Positions 1 to 7,075 of a DNA stretch of 58,587 nucleotides are shown here, in pieces. The number at the start of each line of letters is the position of its first letter. Positions within the stretch are counted from its first letter, which is position 1. Made by a program: the position numbers and the translations under genes. This DNA is from Helicobacter sp. (lineage in GTDB: Bacteria > Campylobacterota > Campylobacteria > Campylobacterales > Helicobacteraceae). The stretch is from assembly GCF_014799995.1 (NCBI RefSeq), contig NZ_JAAVGY010000053.1:1-58587 (forward strand), read 5' to 3'. The notes beneath the pieces are model-generated. The model worked only from the letters and a program-made list of their open reading frames with translations, was not told the origin of the DNA and did not search any database.

Positions 1-546
1 GAGACCATCACAAATAAAAACAACAATTTAACACATATTGTCTTAACCAACACAGAGGATTTTTATATCATAGACGCTAAAGTTTATGCGACCTTTGCCA
101 AAGACAAGGCGATTCTAAAGGCTTTTAAGAATTGTGAGCACAGAGAGGGCAATGACGCAAGCACGAAGAAATTCTATGAAGAGCTGAACAATCTCTTGCC
201 CGCCCTTGATATGGAGATTCAATATACGCATTTTCGGGTTGAGGATTCTACCCTTGCAAATTGTCATTCTGAACTTTCCCCTTGTCATTCTGAATCTCTT
301 TATCATTCTGAACCTGCGTTAGCAGGTGAAGAATCTCGTCATACACAATCCAAAAGAGATGTTTCGGCTTTGCCTCAACATGACAAGATACCCAACACAA
401 GCACCTTAGAATCTGAAATTGATTCTTTAGTGTATCAACTCTATAATCTCACAGATGAAGAGATTAGAATCATAGAAAACAAGGAGAAACTCATGTCAAT
501 TAATATCAATCTTGATGTAGGAGAAAATTTCAATGAGTTTAAATAA
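1..546 (+). CDS. Type IIG restriction-modification enzyme, C-terminal end (5' truncated by window)
   Basis: The reading frame is open from base 1 to a TAA at 544-546, so this is the last ~181 residues of a protein starting outside the window. The C-terminal stretch reading DSLVYQLYNLTDEEIRIIE is typical of the tail of Eco57I-like type IIG enzymes, which join endonuclease, adenine methyltransferase and target recognition in one chain. The stretch around residues 14-36 (VLTNTEDFYIIDAKVY) also fits that family. Between them lies a peptide with three CHSE/YHSE units encoded by a short DNA repeat (261-312), which looks like an in-frame insertion of repetitive DNA. The end overlaps the KAP-type ATPase start at 533. 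An alternative is a stand-alone target recognition subunit; the methyltransferase motifs cannot be seen here. Confidence 0.6.
   Translation, partial: ETITNKNNNLTHIVLTNTEDFYIIDAKVYATFAKDKAILKAFKNCEHREGNDASTKKFYEELNNLLPALDMEIQYTHFRVEDSTLANCHSELSPCHSESLYHSEPALAGEESRHTQSKRDVSALPQHDKIPNTSTLESEIDSLVYQLYNLTDEEIRIIENKEKLMSININLDVGENFNEFK
261..326 (+). repeat. Triplicated TCATTCTGAA repeat with hairpin, inside a gene
   Basis: TTGTCATTCTGAA occurs at 261-273 and 282-294, and a variant (TTATCATTCTGAA) at 300-312. It is followed directly by a small hairpin CCTGC-GTTA-GCAGG at 313-326. Offsets of 21 and 18 bases keep the reading frame. The unit resembles dispersed intergenic elements of Helicobacter genomes rather than enzyme coding sequence, and it is translated here within a type IIG gene. 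Confidence 0.7.
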
Positions 547-2219
547 AATAAAAGATAGTATAAAAGATGCCTTGCTTAAATCTAACAAAGGGTTATGTAT
601 TGCGATTCGAGGCAAATGGGGAATAGGCAAAACATATCTATGGAAACAAATCCAACAAGACATAGAAAATTCAACAAAACAACGAATTGTTTACATCTCG
701 CTTTTTGGCAAGGAACATTATAGTCAAGTATTGGAAGAGATTGTGTTACAATTATTCAGGAATCATAATGAAATAGCCAAGAAAGCAAGCAAGGTTATTT
801 CAAAAACAATAAGTCTTATAAGCAATGGACAGATTACGATTGAAACCGAATTGCTGTTTTCTATCTTGCAGAAAAAAGATTTTAATAATGTTATTGTATG
901 TTTTGATGATATAGAACGTAAATCTGATGAACTAAAATGAAATATTTTATGGGCTTAATCTCTCAATTGAAAGATTTGAGAGATTGTAAGGTTGTTATGA
1001 TTTTGAATTTAGAAACTGATGATGAAAATTTGCAAAATAACAAACAATCAACGACTGATAAAGATAACACAAAGAAAATAGCTAATGATGAGGATAACGA
1101 TTATTCAGATTATGTTCTTTATAAAGATAGATGTATAGATTATGAGTTTAAGATAGAAAGAGCATTAGAGGTTGCAAAGCATATTATAGAAAATATAGAT
1201 TTTCTTAAAGATAAAGATAAAAATTTTTTGGAAGAACTTATTTTAGGTATTTTCAAAAAGCATTTTAATAATAATTTGCGATCATTGTTGCGCGCCATTG
1301 AGAATATGCAGTATTTTTATGAACATTGTAGCTTTGATGAATTAAGGGACAAATATGAAGAGGAGCTTTTCAAACAAGCAATGGAAATCTTCTATGAGGA
1401 TATTTTATTGATTGAATTTGACGAAAGAGCAAAAAATGGTACTCCATGCTTAGAATATTATAAGAATAATAGGTATTTAGAAGAAGAACATAAAAAAATA
1501 ATTAAGCAATTTTTGCAGAAAGTTTTACTTACTTCGATCGGAAAACTTTTATTGGTGCTTCCAAATGAATATTTATTTTCAAATATGGACGATGCTGATT
1601 TTATTCAAAAAGTAGAAGAATATATAAATAAGATTAAAGGCTTTCAAATAAACAATGGTTCTTGGATGGATTTCAGTTTTTATGATAATATCTTTAAGCA
1701 ATACACAAAGATTACAGGAGAAAAGCTAAAAATAGAAGAAACGATTCGAAAACGATATATTGAGCGACATTTTACAGAAAATATTCTAATAGTGCAATTT
1801 TCAAAATGGCAAGTATTGCTTCAGATATTGACCAAATAATAGGTGGAGACAATAAGTTACAAGAATATTACAAACAAATGAAACAAAATATAATGAACAA
1901 AAAATTAACATTACGAGAATGGATTATAAATAACGGTAATATAATAAATTCATTTTTGTCCCCAACAATTGAACGTTACAATGATTTTAATATAGACGAA
2001 ATTGTTAAAGAATTTAATGAAAATAAAAAATTCTGCGAAGAATTTTTTAATCATTATACAAATGTAATTAATGCTGAAATATTACCTGAAAATAATCTAT
2101 TCAAAGCATATAAAGAATTTTTAGAACAAGATAAAAATAAAAATAAAAAGCAACTAATTATAGAATTTTTAAAAAATAATAATAGAGCCAAATTGAGAAA
2201 ATTGTTTTTTGATGAATAA
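533..2219 (+). pseudogene. KAP-family P-loop NTPase, split by two frameshifts
   Basis: Three consecutive reading frames read as one ~560-residue protein: 533-940, 937-1839 and 1806-2219. The first piece has a Walker A motif GKWGIGKT (about residues 28-35) and a Walker B string VIVCFDDIE, as in KAP-type NTPases related to phage-exclusion ATPases. The second continues directly with an ATPase-core strand (CKVVMILN) and the third is a charged helical C-terminus. Both joins fall at AAAATG, and adding one A at each (932-936 and 1803-1806) restores one frame, so each is a one-base loss in an A run. The ATG at 533 has an AGGAG at 519-523; a better-spaced AAGGAG/ATG pair exists at 482/493 in the upstream frame, so the original start may be there with a third slip near 541. 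Either a recent pseudogene or assembly errors in A runs. The position behind a type IIG enzyme suggests a defence role, which is inference. Confidence 0.7.
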
Positions 2220-2275
2220 GATTTAAAATAGTTTTATAATTATTTGATCGTAACAACAAAATTTCTACTTCCACC

Positions 2276-2306
2276 TTGACAAACACTAGGTGTTATGCCT
2301 TATAAT
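2276..2306 (+). promoter_or_regulatory. Promoter with 19-base spacer (MerR-type architecture)
   Basis: TTGACA at 2276-2281 and TATAAT at 2301-2306 are separated by 19 bases, too long for unaided sigma70 use but typical of MerR-family targets. The spacer starts with a perfect inverted repeat AACAC-TAG-GTGTT (2282-2294). It shares ten of nineteen spacer positions with both other copies at 4375 and 15039. The start codon of the reductase lies 27 bases after the -10 box. Confidence 0.65.
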
Positions 2307-2332
2307 ATCACATCTTGAATCAAAGGAGCACA

Positions 2333-3403
2333 ATGGACAAACAAAGACGCAAGCTATTGCAAAGCACCGCAATCTTGGGCGTTGCAAGCGGTATGATAGG
2401 CTTATCGGGGGCTTTGGGATTGCAAGGTTGCGATTCGAACCAAAGCAAAAATGCCGCCAAAGATTCGGGCGCAAAGGGCGCGGCGGCGGGCACTAGCGGT
2501 GCAGATTCAACAACACAACACACAAACACAAAAGGAGCAAACATGGAGTTCATCACCCTCAACAACGGCGTCAAAATGCCAATTCTCGGCTATGGAGTGT
2601 TTCAGATTGAGCCAAAAGACACACAAAAATGTGTCGAAGAAGCCATCAGCGTGGGATACCGCAGCATCGACACAGCGCAGGCGTATTTCAACGAAGCCGA
2701 AGTCGGGGCGGCGGTCAAAACCGCGATTGGCGGGGGCGTTAAGCGCGAGGAGCTGTTCATCACGACCAAAGTTTGGATTAACAATTACGAGGAATCCAAA
2801 GCCCTAAAATCGATTGAAACGAGCCTCAAAAAGCTGCAAGTCGATTATTTGGATTTGCTGCTCTTGCACCAGCCGTTTAACGATGTCTATGGCGCGTGGC
2901 GCGCGATGAGCAGGCTCTATAAAGAGGGGCGTATCAAGGCGCTTGGCGTGAGCAATTTCTACCCCGATAGGCTCGTGGATTTTTGCCTAAATAACGAGAT
3001 TAAGCCCGCCGTGAATCAGATTGAATGCAGCCCGTTCTATGCGCAGTTTGAGGCGCAGGAGGTGCTGCAAGAATATGGCGTGGCAATGGAAAGTTGGGCG
3101 CCTTTTGGCGAGGGCAAAAACAATATGTTTAGCAACCCGACACTTGCGGAGATTGGCAAAAAATATGGTAAAAGCATTGCGCAAGTCATTTTGCGTTGGC
3201 AGATTCAACGAGGGATTATCGCGATTCCAAAGACCGTGCGCAAAGAGAGAATGATAGAAAACTTTGATGTTTTTGATTTTTCTCTTAGCGATTCTGATAT
3301 GCAAAGCATCGCGGGGCTTGATGATAAGCAAAGCCTCTTTCTTAGTCATCAAGACCCAAAAATGGTAAAATGGCTCATCGAGGTGCATAGGGATAAGTTC
3401 TAA
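2333..3403 (+). CDS. Tat-exported aldo/keto reductase, putative lipoprotein
   Basis: This is a 356-residue NADPH-type aldo/keto reductase of the AKR5/diketogluconate reductase kind, expected to reduce aldehydes and ketones. The core starts near residue 71, and the catalytic tetrad reads as D113, Y118, K146 and H179. The N-terminus has a twin-arginine motif (QRRKLLQ, residues 4-10), a hydrophobic stretch and a lipobox LQGC ending at C33, then an Ala/Gly/Ser/Thr-rich linker to residue 70. I chose ATG 2333 because AAAGGAG ends seven bases before it; an in-frame ATG at 2315 has no such site. A second strong site sits before M71. The gene is visibly richer in G+C than its neighbours, suggesting transfer or codon selection. 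It stands alone behind the 2276 promoter. The exact substrate is unknown. Confidence 0.85.
   Translation: MDKQRRKLLQSTAILGVASGMIGLSGALGLQGCDSNQSKNAAKDSGAKGAAAGTSGADSTTQHTNTKGANMEFITLNNGVKMPILGYGVFQIEPKDTQKCVEEAISVGYRSIDTAQAYFNEAEVGAAVKTAIGGGVKREELFITTKVWINNYEESKALKSIETSLKKLQVDYLDLLLLHQPFNDVYGAWRAMSRLYKEGRIKALGVSNFYPDRLVDFCLNNEIKPAVNQIECSPFYAQFEAQEVLQEYGVAMESWAPFGEGKNNMFSNPTLAEIGKKYGKSIAQVILRWQIQRGIIAIPKTVRKERMIENFDVFDFSLSDSDMQSIAGLDDKQSLFLSHQDPKMVKWLIEVHRDKF
2531..2545 (+). promoter_or_regulatory. Internal ribosome binding site and start in reductase gene
   Basis: AAAGGAG at 2531-2537, then five bases, then an in-frame ATG at 2543 that coincides with the natural first residue of the reductase core (MEFITLNNG). 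It would yield a cytosolic form without the Tat leader. The same arrangement recurs at 4994-5007. Confidence 0.6.
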
Positions 3404-3420
3404 GATAAAGGGATTTTAGC

Positions 3421-3426
3421 TATAAT
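3421..3426 (+). promoter_or_regulatory. -10 box of the EamA transporter gene
   Basis: TATAAT lies 32 bases before the ATG at 3459. There is no clear -35 box, which is usual for this group of bacteria. It implies that the transporter can be transcribed separately from the reductase upstream. Confidence 0.45.
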
Positions 3427-3458
3427 TTGATTTCTTACTCTACATAGAGGATTATGCT

Positions 3459-4355
3459 ATGCAGTTTTTTAGCCGCCCCACACTATTTTTAGGTCATCTC
3501 CTCGCACTTGGAACGATGATAGTTTGGGGGGCGACCTTTAGTTCTACCAAAGTGCTTTTGGAGGACTTTTTGGCGAGCGAGATTCTATTGTTTCGCTTCA
3601 CATTAGCGTTTGTCTTTCTCCTACTCTTGCGACCCCAAGCCCTAGAGTTTCGCGGAATCAAAGCCGAGATTCTGCTTCTTTTTGCAGGGCTCACGGGAGG
3701 TTGCTTGTATTTTTTATTAGAAAATGTCGCACTTTATTGGACAAGTGCTTCTAATGCCTCTGTGCTCGTCTCTATCAATCCAATTTTTACAGGAATCTTA
3801 GGATTCTTTGTGCTTCATAAGCGTTTGAGCCGATACTTTTTGCTCGGATTCCTTTTAGCAAGTATCGGGATTGTTTGCGTTGTTTTTCGTGGCGATTTTT
3901 CTATCACCTTATCCCCAATAGGTGATTTATTTTGTCTTTTAGCCGGTATTGTTTGGTCATTTTACACAATTATCCTAGACAAAGTCTTTGTCATTTTCAA
4001 GGGACAAAGCCCCCTACTCATTACACGCAAAGTATTTTTCTATGGGATTTGCTTTACCTTGCCCTTTGCTATTTTTGGCAATATAGAGAGGGGAAGCTTC
4101 TCACTGCACCGCTTTGTAGAGATTCAAAATTTGCTCAATCTTTTGTTTTTAGGGCTTGTTGCGTCAGCCCTATGCTATCTAAGCTGGAATGTGATGATGA
4201 AAATCTTAGGCGTCTATCAAGCAAGTGCCTATATCTATACGATTCCGCTTTTTGGCGTACTAACCGCAGTTTTCACGCTGGGCGAAAGGCTTGATAGCTT
4301 GATTATCATCGGTGGCGTATTGATTCTGCTTGGGCTTATTCTCTCGCAAAAATAA
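3459..4355 (+). CDS. EamA/DMT-family inner-membrane transporter
   Basis: The 298-residue protein is hydrophobic almost throughout, with about ten membrane segments arranged as two EamA half-repeats. Family markers are WGATFSSTKVLLEDFLASEI near residue 24 and PLFGVLTAVFTLGERL near residue 263. These drug/metabolite transporters export small metabolites or amino acids; the substrate cannot be read from sequence. It follows the reductase by 55 bases with its own -10 box and an AGAGGA ribosome site. Placement between two carbonyl-reducing enzymes may mean it exports a related compound, but that is only a guess. Confidence 0.85.
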   Translation: MQFFSRPTLFLGHLLALGTMIVWGATFSSTKVLLEDFLASEILLFRFTLAFVFLLLLRPQALEFRGIKAEILLLFAGLTGGCLYFLLENVALYWTSASNASVLVSINPIFTGILGFFVLHKRLSRYFLLGFLLASIGIVCVVFRGDFSITLSPIGDLFCLLAGIVWSFYTIILDKVFVIFKGQSPLLITRKVFFYGICFTLPFAIFGNIERGSFSLHRFVEIQNLLNLLFLGLVASALCYLSWNVMMKILGVYQASAYIYTIPLFGVLTAVFTLGERLDSLIIIGGVLILLGLILSQK

Positions 4356-4374
4356 ATGGAATCTCAAATATTGC

Positions 4375-4405
4375 TTGACAAAGAGTAGCTGTTAGGCTTT
4401 ATAAT
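4375..4405 (+). promoter_or_regulatory. Promoter with 19-base spacer (MerR-type architecture)
   Basis: TTGACA at 4375-4380, 19 bases, TATAAT at 4400-4405. The spacer begins AAGAG-TAG-CTGTT, a 4-of-5 match to the dyad of the 2276 copy, and ends TTAGGCTT, close to the other two copies. It drives the cyclophilin-like gene 29 bases downstream and probably the second reductase. Confidence 0.65.
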
Positions 4406-4433
4406 TGCGTATTCAGTTTTTAAGGAGTGCGAT

Positions 4434-4883
4434 ATGCGGCAGCCAAAATGCCTTGTTTTGTTGCTGTTTTTGGGGCTTGTTTGCAACCTTTGGGCGAAAG
4501 AGGGGGAGAATATGCGACTGCAAATGCGATTTGACAATCACGATTTTATCTTTGTTTTGGCAGAGAATGCTGCGGCGCGAGACTTATGGAATCTCTTGCC
4601 TTTGGAGCTGCGTTTTAGCGATTATGTGGGCAAAGAAAAAATCGCCTCGCTACCCCAAAAACTAAGCGCGCAAGAAAGCGGCGACTATGACCCGCAAAGC
4701 GGAGATTTTTTCTATTTTGCTCCGTGGGGCAATGTTGGAATCTTCTATGCCAAACAGCCTCCCTACCCGGGCTTAATTAAGCTTGGCGCGATTGAGGGCA
4801 ACCAAGAAGCATTTATTCAAGCCCTGCGCAACCAAAAGAAAGATTTTGTAATTTCAATCACCAAAATGCCACATTCAAACTAA
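4434..4883 (+). CDS. Exported cyclophilin-like fold protein
   Basis: The 149-residue protein starts with a signal peptide (hydrophobic residues 6-19, then a likely cut after NLWA). The remainder matches the cyclophilin-like domain of small bacterial proteins: AAARDLWNLLPLELRFSDYV, then YDPQSGDFFYFAPWGNVGIFY, then LIKLGAIEG. The family has a cyclophilin-type barrel but usually lacks clear proline isomerase residues, so the activity is unknown. In other bacteria such genes often sit beside aldo/keto reductases and flavin reductases, as here. The stop is ten bases before the second reductase, so the two are co-transcribed. AAGGAG precedes the ATG. Confidence 0.75.
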   Translation: MRQPKCLVLLLFLGLVCNLWAKEGENMRLQMRFDNHDFIFVLAENAAARDLWNLLPLELRFSDYVGKEKIASLPQKLSAQESGDYDPQSGDFFYFAPWGNVGIFYAKQPPYPGLIKLGAIEGNQEAFIQALRNQKKDFVISITKMPHSN

Positions 4884-4893
4884 AGGAAACACA

Positions 4894-5808
4894 ATGCAAA
4901 ACCGCCGAGATTTTCTCAAAACATCTGCAAAAGTTGCAAGCCTATTTGCGCTTGGAGGGCTTTCGAGCCAAAGTCTGCTTGCTAGCGAAAAACAAGGAGT
5001 TAAAATGGAATTTCTAACACTTAATAATGGCATTCAAATGCCCATTTTGGGGCTTGGGACGTATGCGCTCACGGGTGCAAGCGGGCAAAAGGCAATGAGC
5101 GAAGCCATCGAGATTGGCTATCGGCTCTTTGACAGCGCGCAGATGTATGGCAACGAAGCCGAGCTAGGAGCGGCGATTCGTGCAAGCGGGCTCAAACGCG
5201 AAGAGTTTTTTGTCGAGACAAAGCTTTTGGATTCGCCAAGCGAAGATGCGACAAAAAAATCGATTGAAAAATCGCTTAAAACTCTAGGAATGGACACGAT
5301 TGATTTATTGCTCATTCATTCGCCCTATCCACATTCTAAGGCGATGTATAAGGCAATGGAAAGCTTTTATAAGCAAGGAATCTTAAAAAGCATTGGAATC
5401 TCAAACTTTGGCGCAAGGGCATATAATGACTTTGTGCAATCATGCGAGGTGATTCCAGCGGTGAATCAATGCGAAACGCATTTGCTGATGCAACAAAAAC
5501 CCTTGCGAGAGGCGATGAAAAAACATAACACGCTTCTACAATCATGGAGTCCTTTTATCGCGGGCAAAGGTTCGATTTTGGACAACCAAACACTTAAATA
5601 TCTTGGAGCAAAATACAACAAAACGCCCGCGCAAATCATCTTGCGCTTTCTGATTGAACAAGGAATCGGCGTGATTCCAAAAACGTCTAAGAAGAATCGC
5701 TTGCAGCAGAATATCAATGTTTTTGATTTTGTCCTAAGCGAACAAGACAAAAAAACATTGATTGAGTTCGATACGAACAAAAGCTCATTTTCTTGGACAA
5801 ATTATTAA
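4894..5808 (+). CDS. Tat-exported aldo/keto reductase (second copy)
   Basis: A 304-residue aldo/keto reductase with the tetrad D80, Y85, K110 and H142. The N-terminus carries a textbook twin-arginine motif NRRDFLK (residues 3-9), a hydrophobic stretch and a likely signal peptidase site near SLLA (residue 30), so the mature enzyme should be soluble in the periplasm. The core begins at M38, preceded by its own AAGGAG site. It is clearly paralogous to the 2333 gene but less G+C-rich and without a lipobox. It is co-transcribed with the cyclophilin-like gene. Tat export fits an enzyme that folds around NADP(H) before transport; how it would be re-reduced in the periplasm is unclear. Confidence 0.85.
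   Translation: MQNRRDFLKTSAKVASLFALGGLSSQSLLASEKQGVKMEFLTLNNGIQMPILGLGTYALTGASGQKAMSEAIEIGYRLFDSAQMYGNEAELGAAIRASGLKREEFFVETKLLDSPSEDATKKSIEKSLKTLGMDTIDLLLIHSPYPHSKAMYKAMESFYKQGILKSIGISNFGARAYNDFVQSCEVIPAVNQCETHLLMQQKPLREAMKKHNTLLQSWSPFIAGKGSILDNQTLKYLGAKYNKTPAQIILRFLIEQGIGVIPKTSKKNRLQQNINVFDFVLSEQDKKTLIEFDTNKSSFSWTNY
4994..5007 (+). promoter_or_regulatory. Internal ribosome binding site and start in second reductase
   Basis: AAGGAG at 4994-4999, five bases, in-frame ATG at 5005 that begins the reductase core (MEFLTLNNG). This matches the layout in the first reductase gene at 2531 and could yield a leaderless cytosolic enzyme. Confidence 0.6.
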
Positions 5809-5850
5809 AATTTTTTAGGAATATATTAAATGCTTGGGATTCTTAGAAAT

Positions 5851-6192
5851 TTAGGACATATTTTTATAATATTTTCCCCATCTTTCAAGGCTTTCTATCA
5901 CCTCTTTTAGACTCTGTCCAAGCTCCGTGAGACTATATTCTACTTTAGGTGGGACTTCGGCATAGACTTTGCGATAAACAAGATTTGCCTCCTCCAATTC
6001 GCGGAGATTCTGTGTCAAAACCTTTTGCGAAATGCTCTGATTCTTGCTTGCGCTAATGGACTTCCTAAGCTCTCCAAATCGCTGCTTGCCGTGCAATAAA
6101 TCACGAATAATCAAGATTTTCCATTTGTTGCCAATCAGGTTGAGCGTGGTTTCTACGGGACAAGGGGAATGATAATTGGGTTTTTCGCGCAT
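5851..6192 (-). CDS. HxlR-family winged-helix regulator
   Basis: The 113-residue protein shows the HxlR signature: CPVETTLNLIGNKWKILIIRDL, then RFGELRKSI, then VLTQNLRELEEANLV and a wing with YSLTELGQSL. C11 (in SPCPVE) is the redox-sensing cysteine position of YodB/HypR-type members, which respond to quinones, disulfide stress and aldehydes. I chose ATG 6192 because AAAGG precedes it with good spacing; an in-frame ATG at 6216 would add eight residues without a clear site. It is divergent from the DinB-fold gene and convergent with the second reductase. It probably represses itself and its divergent neighbour; the sensed compound is unknown. Confidence 0.85.
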   Translation of the reverse strand: MREKPNYHSPCPVETTLNLIGNKWKILIIRDLLHGKQRFGELRKSISASKNQSISQKVLTQNLRELEEANLVYRKVYAEVPPKVEYSLTELGQSLKEVIESLERWGKYYKNMS

Positions 6193-6224
6193 TGTTTGCC
6201 TTTTAAGATTCATCATTTTATCAA

Positions 6225-6278
6225 ATTATAATAGCACAAAAGCCTTTAATAATACAATAGTTTCAAAAAGAATACTAT
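6225..6278 (-). promoter_or_regulatory. hxlR -10 box and candidate HxlR operator
   Basis: On the minus strand TATAAT occupies 6225-6230, about 33 bases before the hxlR start. Between the divergent genes lies an inverted repeat ATAGT-N12-ACTAT (6257-6278), similar in shape to the ACTAT/ATAGT half-sites bound by YodB-like HxlR proteins. It is a plausible operator for both genes but rests on pattern only. Confidence 0.35.
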
Positions 6279-6365
6279 ATGATAAAAAAATGCCTACTTG
6301 ATTTTTAGAATATTGTATGCCAAAATTCTAATACAAATTTAAAAACCTCAACACAAGGAAAATCT

Positions 6366-6881
6366 ATGAAAACAGCTCTATTGCTTCAGGCACAATACAA
6401 TCAATTTGCAAACAAAAACATGTTTGCGGTTTTGCAAGGCGCACCCAAAGACGCATTATACAAAGATTGCGGGCTCTATTGGGGCAGCATTATGCAAACG
6501 GCAGAACATAGTCTTTGCAGCACAATCGCTATTGTGTTCCAAAATTTCAGCTCATTTGCCACAAAAAAGCTCGATGGGCTAGACGCGTTTTTTGGGGTGC
6601 TCACACCCGAAGGCAAGCTTCAAAGTGTAATTTTCAATGACTTAGGCGCATTTGCAAAATTGCAAGCTCAAGTGGATAGCAAAGTCATTGAACTAATCCA
6701 ATCCATTGAGGATTTTGACAGCATTGCCACATTAAGCTTTCCGGGCATAGAATTTAAAAAGCCACGTGGTTTTTTGATTCTTGCGTTTCTTAACCACGCC
6801 GTCCATCATCGCGGGGCAATCGCAGGCGCACTTGATATTCTCAAAATTGAGAATGACTTTAATGGTATGCTCGGAATGTAG
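6366..6881 (+). CDS. DinB/YfiT-fold putative metal-dependent hydrolase
   Basis: The 171-residue protein fits the DinB four-helix bundle: an N-terminal helix with QYNQFANKNMF, H48 in MQTAEHSL, and the C-terminal FLNHAVHHRGAIAG with H144 and H148. These three histidines match the usual metal triad of the family. Members include thiol-dependent transferases and hydrolases and damage-induced proteins of unknown role. AAGGAAAA precedes the ATG. It is divergent from the HxlR regulator, so a stress-response role is likely. A strong terminator follows at 6894. Confidence 0.75.
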   Translation: MKTALLLQAQYNQFANKNMFAVLQGAPKDALYKDCGLYWGSIMQTAEHSLCSTIAIVFQNFSSFATKKLDGLDAFFGVLTPEGKLQSVIFNDLGAFAKLQAQVDSKVIELIQSIEDFDSIATLSFPGIEFKKPRGFLILAFLNHAVHHRGAIAGALDILKIENDFNGMLGM

Positions 6882-6893
6882 CAATAGACAAAC

Positions 6894-6919
6894 TCTCCCA
6901 AAATTTAGCTTTTGGGAGA
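6894..6919 (+). terminator. Intrinsic terminator after DinB-fold gene, probably bidirectional
   Basis: A perfect ten-base stem TCTCCCAAAA / TTTTGGGAGA with a six-base loop (TTTAGC), followed by a T-rich stretch. The stem is symmetrical, so it can also stop transcription coming from the R-M operon on the other strand. Confidence 0.8.
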
Positions 6920-6921
6920 TT

Positions 6922-7041
6922 CTATTTAATAGAATCATTAATGGATAGTTTTTGTTTATAAAATATTTTCAAGCAATTAATAAACTCAAAAATATCTAAA
7001 TTTCTGATGTCTAATCTCTCATCAAATTTAATAAATTTCAC
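6922..7041 (-). pseudogene. Possible remnant of a small gene after the R-M operon
   Basis: Downstream of the endonuclease the minus strand reads 39 protein-like residues (from VKFIKFDERLDIRNLDIFEF to a TAG). About 11 codons in a neighbouring frame upstream (IIPDIPYTLKDM) could continue it after a one-base slip near 7041. I do not recognise it. It may be the end of a decayed gene or merely A+T-rich noncoding DNA. Confidence 0.25.
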
Positions 7042-7075
7042 ATATCTTTTAAAGTATATGGAATATCAGGAATTA

